Shown here: piece after piece, positions 1 to 12,711 of the stretch
How the letters are laid out: each line of letters starts with the position of its first letter
How positions within the stretch are numbered: the first letter of the stretch is position 1
Origin: Icerya purchasi
Taxonomy: Eukaryota; Arthropoda; Insecta; Hemiptera; Monophlebidae
NCBI GenBank assembly: GCA_039619475.1
Contig: CM077116.1
Location: 7,364,501 to 7,428,500 of the forward strand
Direction: 5' to 3'
Length of the DNA stretch: 64,000 nucleotides
Notes under the pieces: generated by a model
Told to the model about the DNA's origin: nothing
Seen by the model: the letters and a program-made list of their open reading frames with translations, nothing else
Databases searched by the model: none
Position numbers and translations under genes: made by a program

Positions 1-239
1 TCAGAAAAATTTCGGATTACATTTGAAATAAAGAGTGCAGAAATTAATAAAACATTTTCTAATGGAGACAACGTATTTTTATTGTACCGCTCGGAATCCG
101 TTTAAAAATCTGTTAAAGATGTTCTGTTTATTTTACGATACATTCGAAATATTTAAAAAAGGAAAGAACTTTTTACTTTATTTTATACCGGCACGCCAAC
201 GGCTTTGACTTAACAACTTGGACGATTAGATAATGAATT

Positions 240-1035
240 ATTTAATTGAGAGACATTTAGAAACAGAGAGTAGAAAAGAATGAAGTAAAGGAATTACAGC
301 TGGAGTTGGGAATGAAAGAATAAACGGAGAATTATAAGAAAGCAGTAATACCCGCAGTCAAAATTTTGGAGTACATAAGAGACCGTTTAGCTTTTAATCG
401 CGCAGCATCGTATAAGAAAGGAGGGACAGAATTAAGAAGGGGCAATCGGGGAAGAAGACATTGAAAATCAAAAGCGTGAAGAGGGGAGAAGGAAGTGATT
501 AAGTACAAGTTTAATTAAAGAAACAATCGTAGAATAAAGATGAAATGAAGTAGATTGAAACTGAAGCTGAAGACATTTGGAGATAGCGAGAAGCGTAATT
601 AGAAAATAAAGAATATATGCTCGAAAAAAATCTGGAATTATTGACTAAGGAAAGAAACAGTATGCTCAATAAAGGAAAATTATCGAGAAAATCACCGTCG
701 AAGACAGTCGAATAAGCAGGAATGTCCGCTGCATTATTGCCCTCGATGTCGGAATGACTAAGAACCCATAACGAGTCTATAAAAAACGGGATCAGAGCAA
801 ACTGGAAATGAGAAAACGAATTTAGAGGATAGTAGAGTTAGAACGATGAGAAAGAGAAGAAGAAATAGTTTGAAGAATACAAAACAATGAGGAATATACT
901 GATCATTCTCCTTATAGATGAAATAGAGATTGACTTGGTTTTGAAAATAGAACAGAAAAAAGGAAACTCGAAAGACTCAGAGTGATAAAATGACTGGAAG
1001 AAAAACGCAGCACCACCCACGCCTTTTTGGAACCA
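240..1035 (-). pseudogene. RNase H relic of an I-like LINE (pyrimidine-rich family)
   Basis: On the minus strand, 1020 to about 930 reads GGAAFFFQSFYHSESFEF, aligning with the RNase H start of the longer copy at 49.7-54.6 kb ([17 protein letters not shown]). Around 800-720 it reads WVLSHSDIEGNNAADIPA, equivalent to the canonical WVPSHxGIxGNExAD motif. Stops and frameshifts interrupt it. The coding strand is strongly T/C rich, as in the other copies. The left boundary is a guess. Confidence 0.6.
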
Positions 1036-1202
1036 CCAAAATTTTAAATTGAAAGGATTTTCATTTTTAAAAAAATTCTAAATTTTAAATGTCGTCATGT
1101 TAGCCTAATGACCTGAACGTGCTCGTCTATTAACAAAAGTAGTTTCGAGTTTCCTGACAGCGATGGAAAAAGCATAGAAATCGGCTTAAATAAAATGAAT
1201 TT

Positions 1203-1234
1203 ACATATATATGTTTGTATGTATGTGTACGTAT

Positions 1235-1268
<34 letters not shown>

Positions 1269-1275
1269 TTTATTT
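1203..1275. repeat. (TA)n-rich microsatellite
   Basis: An interrupted TA/TATG simple repeat lies just upstream of GARNL3 exon A. Confidence 0.8.
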
Positions 1276-1295
1276 ATTTTTTTAATATTACGTAG

Positions 1296-1399
1296 GTGAT
1301 ATGACGGGTAAATACTCCATATACACAATTTACGAAGGACATGAAATAATGTTCCACGTTTCAACTTTGTTGCCATACTCACAGGAAAATCGACAACAG
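1296..1399 (+). CDS. GARNL3: GARNL3 exon A (Rap-GAP domain)
   Basis: The acceptor is ttacgtag and the donor is CAG|gtaaat. The exon enters in phase 1 (two bases finish a codon) and leaves in phase 0. It encodes a Rap-GAP stretch containing [20 protein letters not shown], a signature of the GARNL3/Rap1GAP catalytic domain. It is the first coding exon visible, and its upstream partner lies outside the window. Confidence 0.92.
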
Positions 1400-4300
1400 G
1401 TAAATAAGCCGATTAAACCAACATCTATAAATTCTCAACAAGTTGGCACACGTAAAAATTTTTATATATTTATCTTTTTCCCAAATTACTATCCGACGAG
1501 TCTTCCTTTACGACTGATACTATTTTTTGTATATTTAGAAGAAATATTGTATTATTTGTCTCCCAGCTAAATATGTTATGCCGCTGTCAAAAAAAAAAGA
1601 AAATATTTACGAGTAGTTAAGTGAGAAATATATAAACTGTTCCAAAGTTAAACAATCGAAACAGGAAATCGTAAATTATAAAATAAAATTTATTTAAATG
1701 CTCAATATATCTTTTTTTTTATATTAAAGAAGAATATTTTGTTTTAATAAAATCTGAAAAATGTTCTTTTAAAATAAATATCAAAATAAATTAAATATAT
1801 ACTTTTAACGTGAAAACCTTTAAAATATTTTTATAATTTTAATTTTGTGTATTTCTGTTTTTTTTTTTTTTTAAGATATGACTAACAAATTGACTGGAAA
1901 TACGTGAATAAACTTAAAATAATCACATTTATTGTTTCCAAAGAACCAATATACTTCCTGTGCCGCTCTTCCAAAAAACCGATTAAATATTTCATTAAAG
2001 CATCAATAGAACGTAAATTGAAAATTTTAAACGGATGTTTGTTTAGTATCATTTTCAAAAGAACAAGAATAGTAAGGTATAAATTAAATTTTCACAAACT
2101 GTTCAGCCGTATGAAGTAGTAAAAAACAAGCTACATATCGTGGCAGACTCTAATAGGAGCGCAATTGATCCTCGAGCTTTTACCATTAACGACATTTATA
2201 TTATTTTGTTATTTATTGTAACATATTAAATATAACAAAATTCGAAATAATCTACATTTTATATTAAGAAGACGTTTTTATTACTGGGGAAAAGAAAGAA
2301 AATTAAGAAGATAATTTTGATGGGGCTTCTATTCTGCTTCACTGTCCACGTCAGGCTTACCGTATTTAATATCTCTCCTTTGCTGTTATCCTCAGATTTA
2401 ATTTTCCTGGCTCTTTTAAAAAACGATTTTAAGGGTTATTATAAAAACACAAATTAAATTTGATTTGTCCCGTTCCGAATCCAAGTTGTTCCCAGGTATA
2501 TAATTGGGTACGAGAGGAGAATTCTAGGAAGGTAAACACGGCCGAGGGAAAGTCTCTTCAGAATCATTAAGTACATTGCGAACTTCAACTTCACAATTTC
2601 CGCTATCCTGCCAAGGGTATTGGATTTACTTAATACGTATATGTGCTGTTAGGATTTTCAACAATCAACAACGTCTTTAAGTGATAACCGAAGACCATTA
2701 TTAAAACTCATATTTTTCACCTACTTTTAACCATTTCTAAATTTTCTGCTCTTAAAAAAACTAAAAACTTGCTTTAACTGTGTATGTACATAATCTGGCA
2801 ATGTATATCGACTCTCAAAAAATTTGTTCCTCGTTCAGAGTTGCACAAAGCAATATCCGACGAAACATCATTAAAATTGTGTATGCTTTGTTTTTGAACG
2901 GTCTATTATTTTTTGTTAGCTTTATATATTTTAAAAATAGCACAAGGTGAGCATTATTTTTAGAATTAAGGGATTCTAATGTATACAATGTACCAATAAG
3001 CTTTTTGAAAAACGTTTAAATGGCCAACACACCCTTAAATGGAAGGTGTAAAGATCGATCAAAATTTATATGTATTTCGTAAGTTTTATTACTTTTTAAC
3101 ATTTGAAGTATTTTTTTTGAAAATTTTCCAAAAGTTTTCCGCTATTTCTTTTTCGCAATGCTCAAAACGAAGCTGACTGACTACTAAGTATATACCAGTG
3201 TTGATGCTTTGATTTTTAAACTATTTTTGGGGAGCAGAAATCAAATGAAATATTTCGACTGCATAAATGAGCTTACTTCGTTCTATTTTCAAAAACATTT
3301 GAAGTTAATAATAATAATAGACCATTTCAAAAAAAAAAAAAAAAAAGGATACAGAATTTTAATGATAGATTATGCTTGCGGCTACGTAACTAGATTGCAC
3401 TATTACTACAAATAGTTTTTTAAGCTTCTTCCTTATCATTTGTTTCTCGTTGAAATTTTACGCCGCTTTCCTGTCGTCCGTCAGCTCATCCAGGAAACAA
3501 TTTGCTAATTATTATCTGCATTTCGTTGAAAAAAATACCTGATATTGCTGCGACATTTACTTTTGCATCATACCACTTTTTTTCTCGTGAAATTTGACGT
3601 CGTCTATTATTTCCGCCGTAATCTTCCCAAAGGCAGTTAATCGATTATTCGGAACTTGTACATGTCACTTTAATACGTCAGAGCTCCTAGTTCAGTATAA
3701 CATTACAATCGAAAACACTTAATAAAGAAGCGGAAGTAGTGAAACGAAATGTTCCAACCGCAGTGCACTTTAATTTTCTTACACTGTGCACACTTCCTAA
3801 TAGTTTGCCTCGTACGAAATAATATAACTTGTAAACTTATTCAAATGAGGAAGTAGTAAAATATTTTATTTTTTTTTCTATTTTCAGGTTGAACGGAAAA
3901 GGCACATAGGCAATGATATTGTTAACATAATATTTATCGAAGGTGGACCAATTTTTATGAACCAATTTAATCCGACTTTTATTAAATCTCAATTTACTCG
4001 TATCCTTTTTATTATTTATTTTATTTTATTTCGTAATAATAATTCCGATGGATATTTTTCTGGTATCTGTAAATCAAAGCGCACGAAATTTAAGAGATAA
4101 ACGAAAACGGGATAGTTCCGGTTATCCACTATAGCCTAAAATTCACTGTTGTTCTTTACATATATAAATCACTGGAAAGCTTAACGTAAATTTTCTACTT
4201 TAGCTGGAAACATTTTGGAATCTCACTATTGTTGTCCGTAAACGTGCCTAATACGTCAGTAGGTTTCTCTAGTCTTTTGTATCCGATTGAACAATAAGGG

Positions 4301-4534
4301 CATCTCCTTTAATAATGCAGCAGCCTCTATTGTCGGCTGGATTAATCATTTTAGATATTAATTTTACAAAAACTTTTATACTCCGCGCGTGTAACCTAAT
4401 TATTACCGATTTTTTTACTACTCGGTTGAATAGAAGAATGTTTTCGATGAAAGCTATTTTTTAATTTAGTTTAAAAAAAGACCGGTAACACTGTAAAATG
4501 TACTTCGCGATCAAAAGATAAATTAATGATAATG

Positions 4535-4580
<46 letters not shown>

Positions 4581-5281
4581 TAACAATAACAATAACAATA
4601 ATAATCAAATCAAATCAAATCAAATTTATTGCTGTAAAAAATTAATATGAAATTACACGAAAATATAAATTCCACAAATGCGCATGGCTGCGCGAGCAGT
4701 GGGATTATTATTATAAAGAGAACTGATATTACATTGATAGTAAATCTGGATACGATTACAAAGCCCAAAATAAAATAAAATGAATATAATATAAAATGAA
4801 TATAATAAAAACAATGCTAGTAAATAAAACATGAAAACAAATAAAACGGGTACAATTAGAAAATTGAACGTTACATTTTAAGCCTACTCATGTGCTGTGA
4901 AAACATGAGCAGTGGAGACGCAATCGATTAGACACGAGCCAATCTGTGTTTAAAAAATCAGACAATTAAGTTATAGAATTTCAATACACTTAATTGGCCC
5001 GCGTTTACAGTTTTTTGTTTTATCGAGTTCAGGCATATACTTAATATATATAACTAAATTTAAGTACACTTAAACCCCAAGCCCCAGAGACCAATATGAG
5101 AACCTCAATCATAATTTTACTTATTTGCTAGGGCTAAGGTTAAGTAATAGTATTGAATAATAATATAAGAGAAGTTATTATCTCCTCTAATTTAACGTTA
5201 AATATAAAATTATATAGGTTTAAATACTTATAATAGTAACAACAGTGTTATATTTAAAAATCAGTATAATATAATATAAAG

Positions 5282-5326
<45 letters not shown>

Positions 5327-8300
5327 GACGGATTCGGCCGCCATGACTTTCGATATTTTTCACGCTGTACCGAATTAAAAAATGATAATGATTACTTCTT
5401 TTCCAAACTCTAAATTCCTCATTTCTCCGCGTTTTGACAGTTTCTCAGGCTTCCGATTTCTATTTCTCTGGTTTCTTCGGGCAGCGTGCAAACTGAGCAT
5501 TCTCCGACCGTAATGCTAGATCGACAAATTTCGTGGGAATTGCCAATGTGCACGGCGCCAATTTGGCGATCCGTGCATATGTGTGTGTTTATTATATGAG
5601 GGTGGTTCGTCCGATGTTTGTCCGATCTGGCGTTGTGTGCGTCGGAGATGCGATTCGAGCTACGTCGAGGCGTGAGAAGTTTTTTCTTAGAACCCGAAAA
5701 AACCGACGCAGGGTACCCGCCGTTCCACCGATTTTCAGAATGTTCTAGAAAAATCGGTGGCGTATTCATTTTTATATATATATATATTTATTATTAGGCA
5801 AAATGGCCGTGCAATAAGATCGTGGTCGAATTCTCTGTGAATTCGGGCCGATCAGTTCTCGCTTGCTGCTCGTCGCAGGCAGATCTCGACTGCTTTGGCC
5901 CGTGGGTACTTTCGTTTTTTTTCATTGCTACGCGCCGTTAAGGCAATTTTTTACTATAATCTGAGTTCTCGCTTGCTGCTCGTCGCAGGCAGATCTCGAC
6001 TGCTTTGGCCCGTGGGCACGTTCGTTTTTGTATTTTTCACAGCTACGCGCCGTTCGAGGCAAAATTTATATTTTTTTCCACTGCTTTGGCCGCTTAAGGC
6101 AAATAGTACCGTTTCGACATTTTCTTTGGTGGTCAGTTTAAATATGTTCTTTTTAAATCAAATATAATTCGATTTACTCGTTTTACCAAAAGATTTGTTG
6201 TGTTTTTTTTGTTTTTTTTTCTTCTTTTCGCTGCAAGGACACGTTTTCGTGACATCTCCGCCGCGGAGACCTTTTCTTTTTTCGTTTAAACCTTAGGAAA
6301 GCCTAAAGCTCTTTCCGAACGAGCTAACGGTTACGTTACACCTGAAGTAACGTTGGCGCCCGGAACTTTTATTTTCGTTTATTTTTTTTTACATTTTCTT
6401 TTTGTTCATCGTGAAAGCTGGTCAGTCACAAATGTCGCCTAAGAACAGGGACTAGTGAAGTGAGTTAATTCTTATCAAATGGCACCGGAACAGGGAAATA
6501 ACGAATTAGTCACAATATATATACACATATATGTATACATAAGTTGCTACAGTTACATGGGTTAAATTATGTTTTGTTAATTTAACACATTTGGAAGAAG
6601 TAACTAGTTAAAAATTTAGTGAAACTGTTATTGATTTATAAACATTATTTTTAACCCATATTTACAATTATTTGTTTTGCGGTTTTAATAGTTAATACAT
6701 GAACTTAAACTAAATACATCTAATGATTAGACCTAATTTATAATTTAAAATTCTATGTTAATATATAGTTTTAAATTTAAATTAAACGGTAGTAAAGTTA
6801 AATATGAACTTTATTATATATCAGAATTGTTAACAACAAGAGGGATATTAATTAGAAATATAAATTTAGTATATGTAGTTAGATACTGACACTTTATAGA
6901 GTTTTAAAGAAAGAACAATATTCAAAAGTATGGAAGTGAGTTGTACAAAGTGAATGCGATACTTTTGCATTAGGCATTTTTGTCGATTTAAACAATTAAT
7001 ATGTTTTGTATTAATTTTAAAAAGTCAATTTGAGATCTAACATTGATTTTAATTTTATTAAAGATCAGTCAAATTAGAATATTTACTAAATTTAGTGTTG
7101 ATGATGTTAGTCTATAGCAATTCAGTTTGTTTGAGGTTTGACAACGTCTGTACTAGTTGGCAACACATAGCAATTATATCATTTTTTCCTCAAGAGAAGG
7201 AAAAGAGATACAATTGTTGTTTACTCATCTAAACTGTATTCATCTATGCTGACAAATTAAATAAAGTTTTCTATACTTCACTTCTTTTCCTTCTATATTT
7301 TATTAGGCAGAAATTTAATGTTATTTATAAATACTCTGTTATTTATCAAAGTTTTGTAAAAGTGTTGTGTTTTCGGAGATATAATCATTTAATATTTTTC
7401 GCTTGTATTTGTAGTTCCTTAGATTTAATTTAATTGTTTCCGGCAGTGAATTATAAAATATAGATCCCATATATCTCGCTTGTGTTCTGACGTGATGTTT
7501 ATTAAAATAAGGTACGTTGGCTCTCTCTTGAACTGATGTTCTAGTTATTCCTGGTCGCACTTTTACTTCGAATTTATCTTTATTATTTTGTACATATAGT
7601 ATCAGTTGCATGTAATATAATTCTTTAACGGTTAAGAAGTTCTTTCTATCATCTCTTTGTTTTATTGCGCCAATTTTTTTACGTACTGATTTTTGCAAGT
7701 AGATTATTGGTGAAAGGTGATATTTCGCCGCATTTCCCCAATGAATAATCCCGTACATAAGAGTCGGTTGGTATAGTACCAAATATAAAGCCCGAAGTTG
7801 ATTTTTATTGAATACTTGTTCTAAATAATAGAATAGATAATTTAATTTTCTTAGTTTTGCTGATAAGAAAGCTAGTTGGGAACTCCAAAACAGTTTACAG
7901 TCTAAATATATTCCTAAGTATTTTATGTCATATGCCCTTTCTATGAGTTTATCTTCCCAATGTATTTTTAACTGGTCCCACCTATGTTGTGGTAAGTTGC
8001 TATATATTATATATTTCGTTTTGCTTACGTTTAGTTGAATGGAGTTGTCATTCATCCATTTTCGTATTTTATTTAGGTCACTTTGTATTAAGTTCTGCAA
8101 GATATTCGGAAATCTGGAGCTTGCAATGAGAACTGTATCATCTGCGTAACTATATATTTTTCCGAGAACTTTTAAATTACATAAGTCATTTACATAGATG
8201 AGGAAAAGGATAGGGCCTAAGATACTGCCCTGAGGCACACCAAACTCCTGTATGACACTGTCACTGAGAACATTCTTTATTTTTGTTACGTTTTTCCTGT

Positions 8301-11300
8301 CTGTCAGATATGATTGAAACCAATGATAGATTATGCCGCGGAAACCACATGCATATAATTTGTTTAGGAGTATTTTATGATCAACCACGTCAAATGCTTT
8401 GCAGAAATCTAGATAGACGGCGGCCAGCGATTTACCATGTTCTAAATTTTCTGATATGTAGGTAATATGGTCAAACAAAGCATCGTCCGTACATTTGTTT
8501 CTTAAGAAACCATATTGATTTTTACTGAAAAAATGTTCATTGTATAAACAAGATAGTACTCTTTCTTTTAGACATTTCTCGAAAATTTTTGCAAATGTCG
8601 GCAACAAACATATCGGTCTATAGTTAGAAATATCGGAGGCTACACCACTCTTGTAAACCGGAGTAATTATTCCGAGCTTTAGGACAGTCGGAAATATTCC
8701 AGATGTGACAGATTCATTTATTAAGGACGTTAACGGATTTACAAAAAACTCTATATTTTCTTTTACAAGGACAATTGATATTCCATCAGAACCGAATGAA
8801 TGTTTGTTTGGAAAAGACATTATGGCATTTCTAACTTCATTTCTAGAGAATTCAATGAACCCGAACGAATTGCAATTTTGATACGTTGTATTCATTGTGT
8901 TTATATTTGAATTTTTTGCTATCTTCATTTTTTTAACTATATTTAAGAAATAATTATTAAAGTGATTGGAAATTGCTTGTTCGTTACCGTCAACTGGTAA
9001 TATTAAATCATTGACTTTGATATCTTTTAGCTCAGATTTTTTGCTACCTATTACCTTTTTTATTAATCCCCAGTATTTTTTTGGATTGTCGCTGTACTCT
9101 ATTAATTTTTGCGAATAGAAATTTCGTTTGGCAACTCGTATTTGTTTTTGCAGTTCCCTAGAAATCTGCTTAAATCGCCTAACTATGTCATCGTTACGCG
9201 ACTGCATTTTAATTAATTTATGTAATTCGTTTTTTTCCATGGAAAGTGAAATAATCTCTTCTGTTACCCATTCAGATCTTTTCCGTTGTGTCTTACGGTA
9301 TTTTATTGTTTTTTTTGAGCGCTCCAAAGCGACTTTTATGGCTGTGATAAATATATCAAACTTTTCGTCAATTGTCACTGATTTGTTGCAAATATCTTCT
9401 AGGCAACAATCTTTCAGATTGTTTCGAAGCATTTGTTTATCTATAAAATAACTTCGTTTGTTAGATTTAGTTCGATAATTAGTATTTATTTTAATTTTAG
9501 TATTTACTATGGAATGGTCAGAAAAGCTGCAGGGCATAACTGTAGTTTCGACCTCTAATTTTATACTGATATTTTTGAGTCCGCGAACGAGAACATGATC
9601 CAAACAGGAAGAGTATAAATCAGCTATCCTGTGATATGATGGCTGATTTTGTAAACTTTTAAACCCATTTGCTCTTAAAATGTTTAGATAGTTTATACTT
9701 TTTACATTGTCCAACAAATTTATATTTATATCACCGGTGATTATGGCAATATCTTCTAATTTTTCTATAACCGAAGATAATTCAGATAGAAAATCTGTTT
9801 GATGAGACTCGCAAAAACGATACAATCCTACAATTGATATACTGTAATTATTTTCAAGCTTCACATTTATACAAACAATGTTACCAGTCGAAATTTTTAC
9901 ATCAATTTGTGAAATTTCGATGTTCTCTCTGACATACATTAGTACTCCACCTGATCTCTTATTAATTCTACAATCTTCTCGAAAAACGTATCCCGGGATT
10001 GTGTATCGCGTAATCTCATCTATAGTTAACCATGTTTCAGTTAGTATTAAAAATTCGTAGTTCAAATTCGACTCGTTCAGTAGTATAAGTAGTTCATTAA
10101 AATGAGCTCTTAGGTTGCTTACGTTTAAAGTGAGTATATCTAATTTGTTAGATTGCATTTCTAAAGAACGAGAATAATTTTAAATTTAAAACATAAACTG
10201 GAATAATAATCATATACCTAAGAAAAGTAACCATTAAACATAAAAATAAAGATAACAATAAATTAAATCTATCCCTAGAATTAAAATTAGCTAGGCAATC
10301 AAATCTGCTGCGAGAATATGAAATATGCACCCCAAAACAACCCCTTTTTTTGTATAGTAAAACGGCACTCAGAACAAATTTAAATTTAGGTAAAGGATAA
10401 TGATATAGTCAGTTGCTGTTGTTTTTAAAGGAATCAATCTGCTCCAATGATAGAAATCGTATGGTGGGTGCACTTTCATCACGCCGCCCAAATATTTTCC
10501 CGTCTCTAGTCCATATGTACTTCCATGATTTTTGTTTTAATGCTCGTGCAGCAATGAAGATACTATTATTATCTGCAAAGAGGTGTTCGTTGACATAAAT
10601 ATTTTGTATGGCTAAGGCGGTCGGTTCATTAAAGCCGATATCCTTTAAAACCGGCCGTTTAGTTCGACAGCTCTTTAGCAGCGAATATTTGGCCACTCGT
10701 CGACAGAACCTGACAACTATGTTGGCGTGCGACTGTCTGCTCAACTTTGGTAATCGGTGGCATATACTGATATCGTTCCGGTTCATCTCTGCGCCGGTTG
10801 CCACAGCAATCTTCTCTACTATATCGTAGACATTTTCGTTGGCTGATTGAGGCACATTGCTTATTATGAGATCGTCTTTACGCGTGTACTGCTCTAAATT
10901 TGAAACTCGCGCGCGCGGTGCATCGTTAGACTCTTTAAGCTGGCCGTTTTCATTTCGTAGCAGTTCCACTACCTGATGAAGCCGCCCGTTCTCACTACGT
11001 AACTGGTCGACCGACGCATGCATTTCCTCGATCTTACCGTGTAACGCAGCTATCTCGCTCCGAATCATCATCAGCAGCTCTTCCGTACTTTGCTTGCTAG
11101 TGCTCGATTCGTTTTTGTCCGTTTCACCGCGGCAGTCCGAACACTTCCATATACCTCTCTTATTATTTCCCATTTGGCGCCACGTTCCCGCCGCCACGCC
11201 GCTGCACTGGAAGTGTAGTTGGCCCAAACAGACACTACATGCCACGTTCTCGCCCGATGCTGGCGATGCATTAGCACACTTTTTGCAAGTAGGCATATTT

Positions 11301-11534
11301 ATAATTCGAGTAAACAACTTCAACCAGTAAAATCACAAAACGAACGCGCAGAATATATAGAATTTGAAATGTATATAACTTACGAACTGCTCGACGGAAA
11401 TAAATTCTGAAAACAGTGTTATGATCAGCACAGGAAATACTATTATAATATACTAATTTAAAAAACTAATGAACAAAACACCAGCCAATTCTGAAACGTT
11501 TTTCGAGAGCAAAGCAAACACGACTGTTCAACGC

Positions 11535-11567
<33 letters not shown>

Positions 11568-12680
11568 CAAATCAAATCAAATAAACGTTTATTATTATTA
11601 TTACTGAAATAGCACATCTATGCGCATATTTGCGTGAATTATGGGACTTTGAAAACAATAAAAATTTCTTTACAATGGATCCAAATGAAATAAAAGAACC
11701 GAACAAATGCTTACAAAAATAAGACAAATTAAAAATAAAAAAGCGATACTATAAATTACTACATGTGTTTAAATAGTATTTGTAAGTTGTATGTACTTAA
11801 TGTTAACTTAGTCTACTTCTAAAGAATTGTTATGCATGCAGATATTAAAAATAATGTCACACACTACTCCGATATTGAAACACACCAAAGGAAACACAAT
11901 GGAGGAACTCACCGAAGGGGACATTTAATGCTAGTATTTATATAGGACAAATGTATAGGGTTAATTTTTTCCGTAATAGTCTATGGATATAAGGAAATGA
12001 TTTCAGATACGATGGTAACGCGTTGAATTTAATTGGGGCTTGATACGTGATTTGCATTCTTGTGTGATATTTATTATATAGGGGAATGTTTGCATATAAA
12101 TCATTACAGTTTCTAACTACTCCTTCCTTAAGTGAAATATTAAATTTATTTTTAAATTTAAAGACAAAAATGAGGGTAAGCAAATGATATATTGCATTAA
12201 AGTGCAATATATGTTTATTTTCAGTATATGATGCCTTAAGTATAGTTTTTATAACCGAATTTTAAAGTGATTTTATTCTACTGATGTGGTAGTTTGCAGT
12301 TCTTCCCCAAAAAATAATACCGTATGTCAAAACTGGCTGATAAAGTGCAAAATATATTCTAATTAAATAACTTTTTGTAAAGTATTGTGTAAGGTAATAG
12401 ATTAAAAAGTTTAATTTTCGTAATTTAACGGATACAAAATTTGAATGAGCTGACCAGTTTAATTTTGAGTCGAATATTATACCGAGATATTTAATTTCTG
12501 GAACACATTCTATGTTGTAATTGTTGGCTAAATTGAGTTTAAGAATTTTACCAAATTCATGCTGACGCATACTGTATATTACATACTTAGTTTTAGCTAG
12601 ATTTAAGGTTAACTTATTACTATTCACCCAGTTTTCTATTAAACGTACACTATTTTGAGTTAATTTGTGTAGTATTGACG

Positions 12681-12711
<31 letters not shown>

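Larger units (their letters stand above)
4626..11534 (-). mobile_element. CR1-group non-LTR retrotransposon, near full length, two intact ORFs
   Basis: A LINE lies on the minus strand with ORF1 (10409-11323) and ORF2 (7339-10158), both uninterrupted. Its 5' end abuts the (AAT)n array at 11535. Its 3' tail is probably the CAAAT/(AAT)n array at 4527-4625, because the sequence just inside (tgcgcatggctgcgcgagc near 4680) resembles the 3' UTR of the sister copy near 11620. The gap of about 2.7 kb between the ORF2 stop and the tail is too long for a plain UTR. It appears to contain a nested LTR-type insertion (5326-6510), and the rest is unassigned. Intact ORFs suggest fairly recent activity. Confidence 0.65.
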
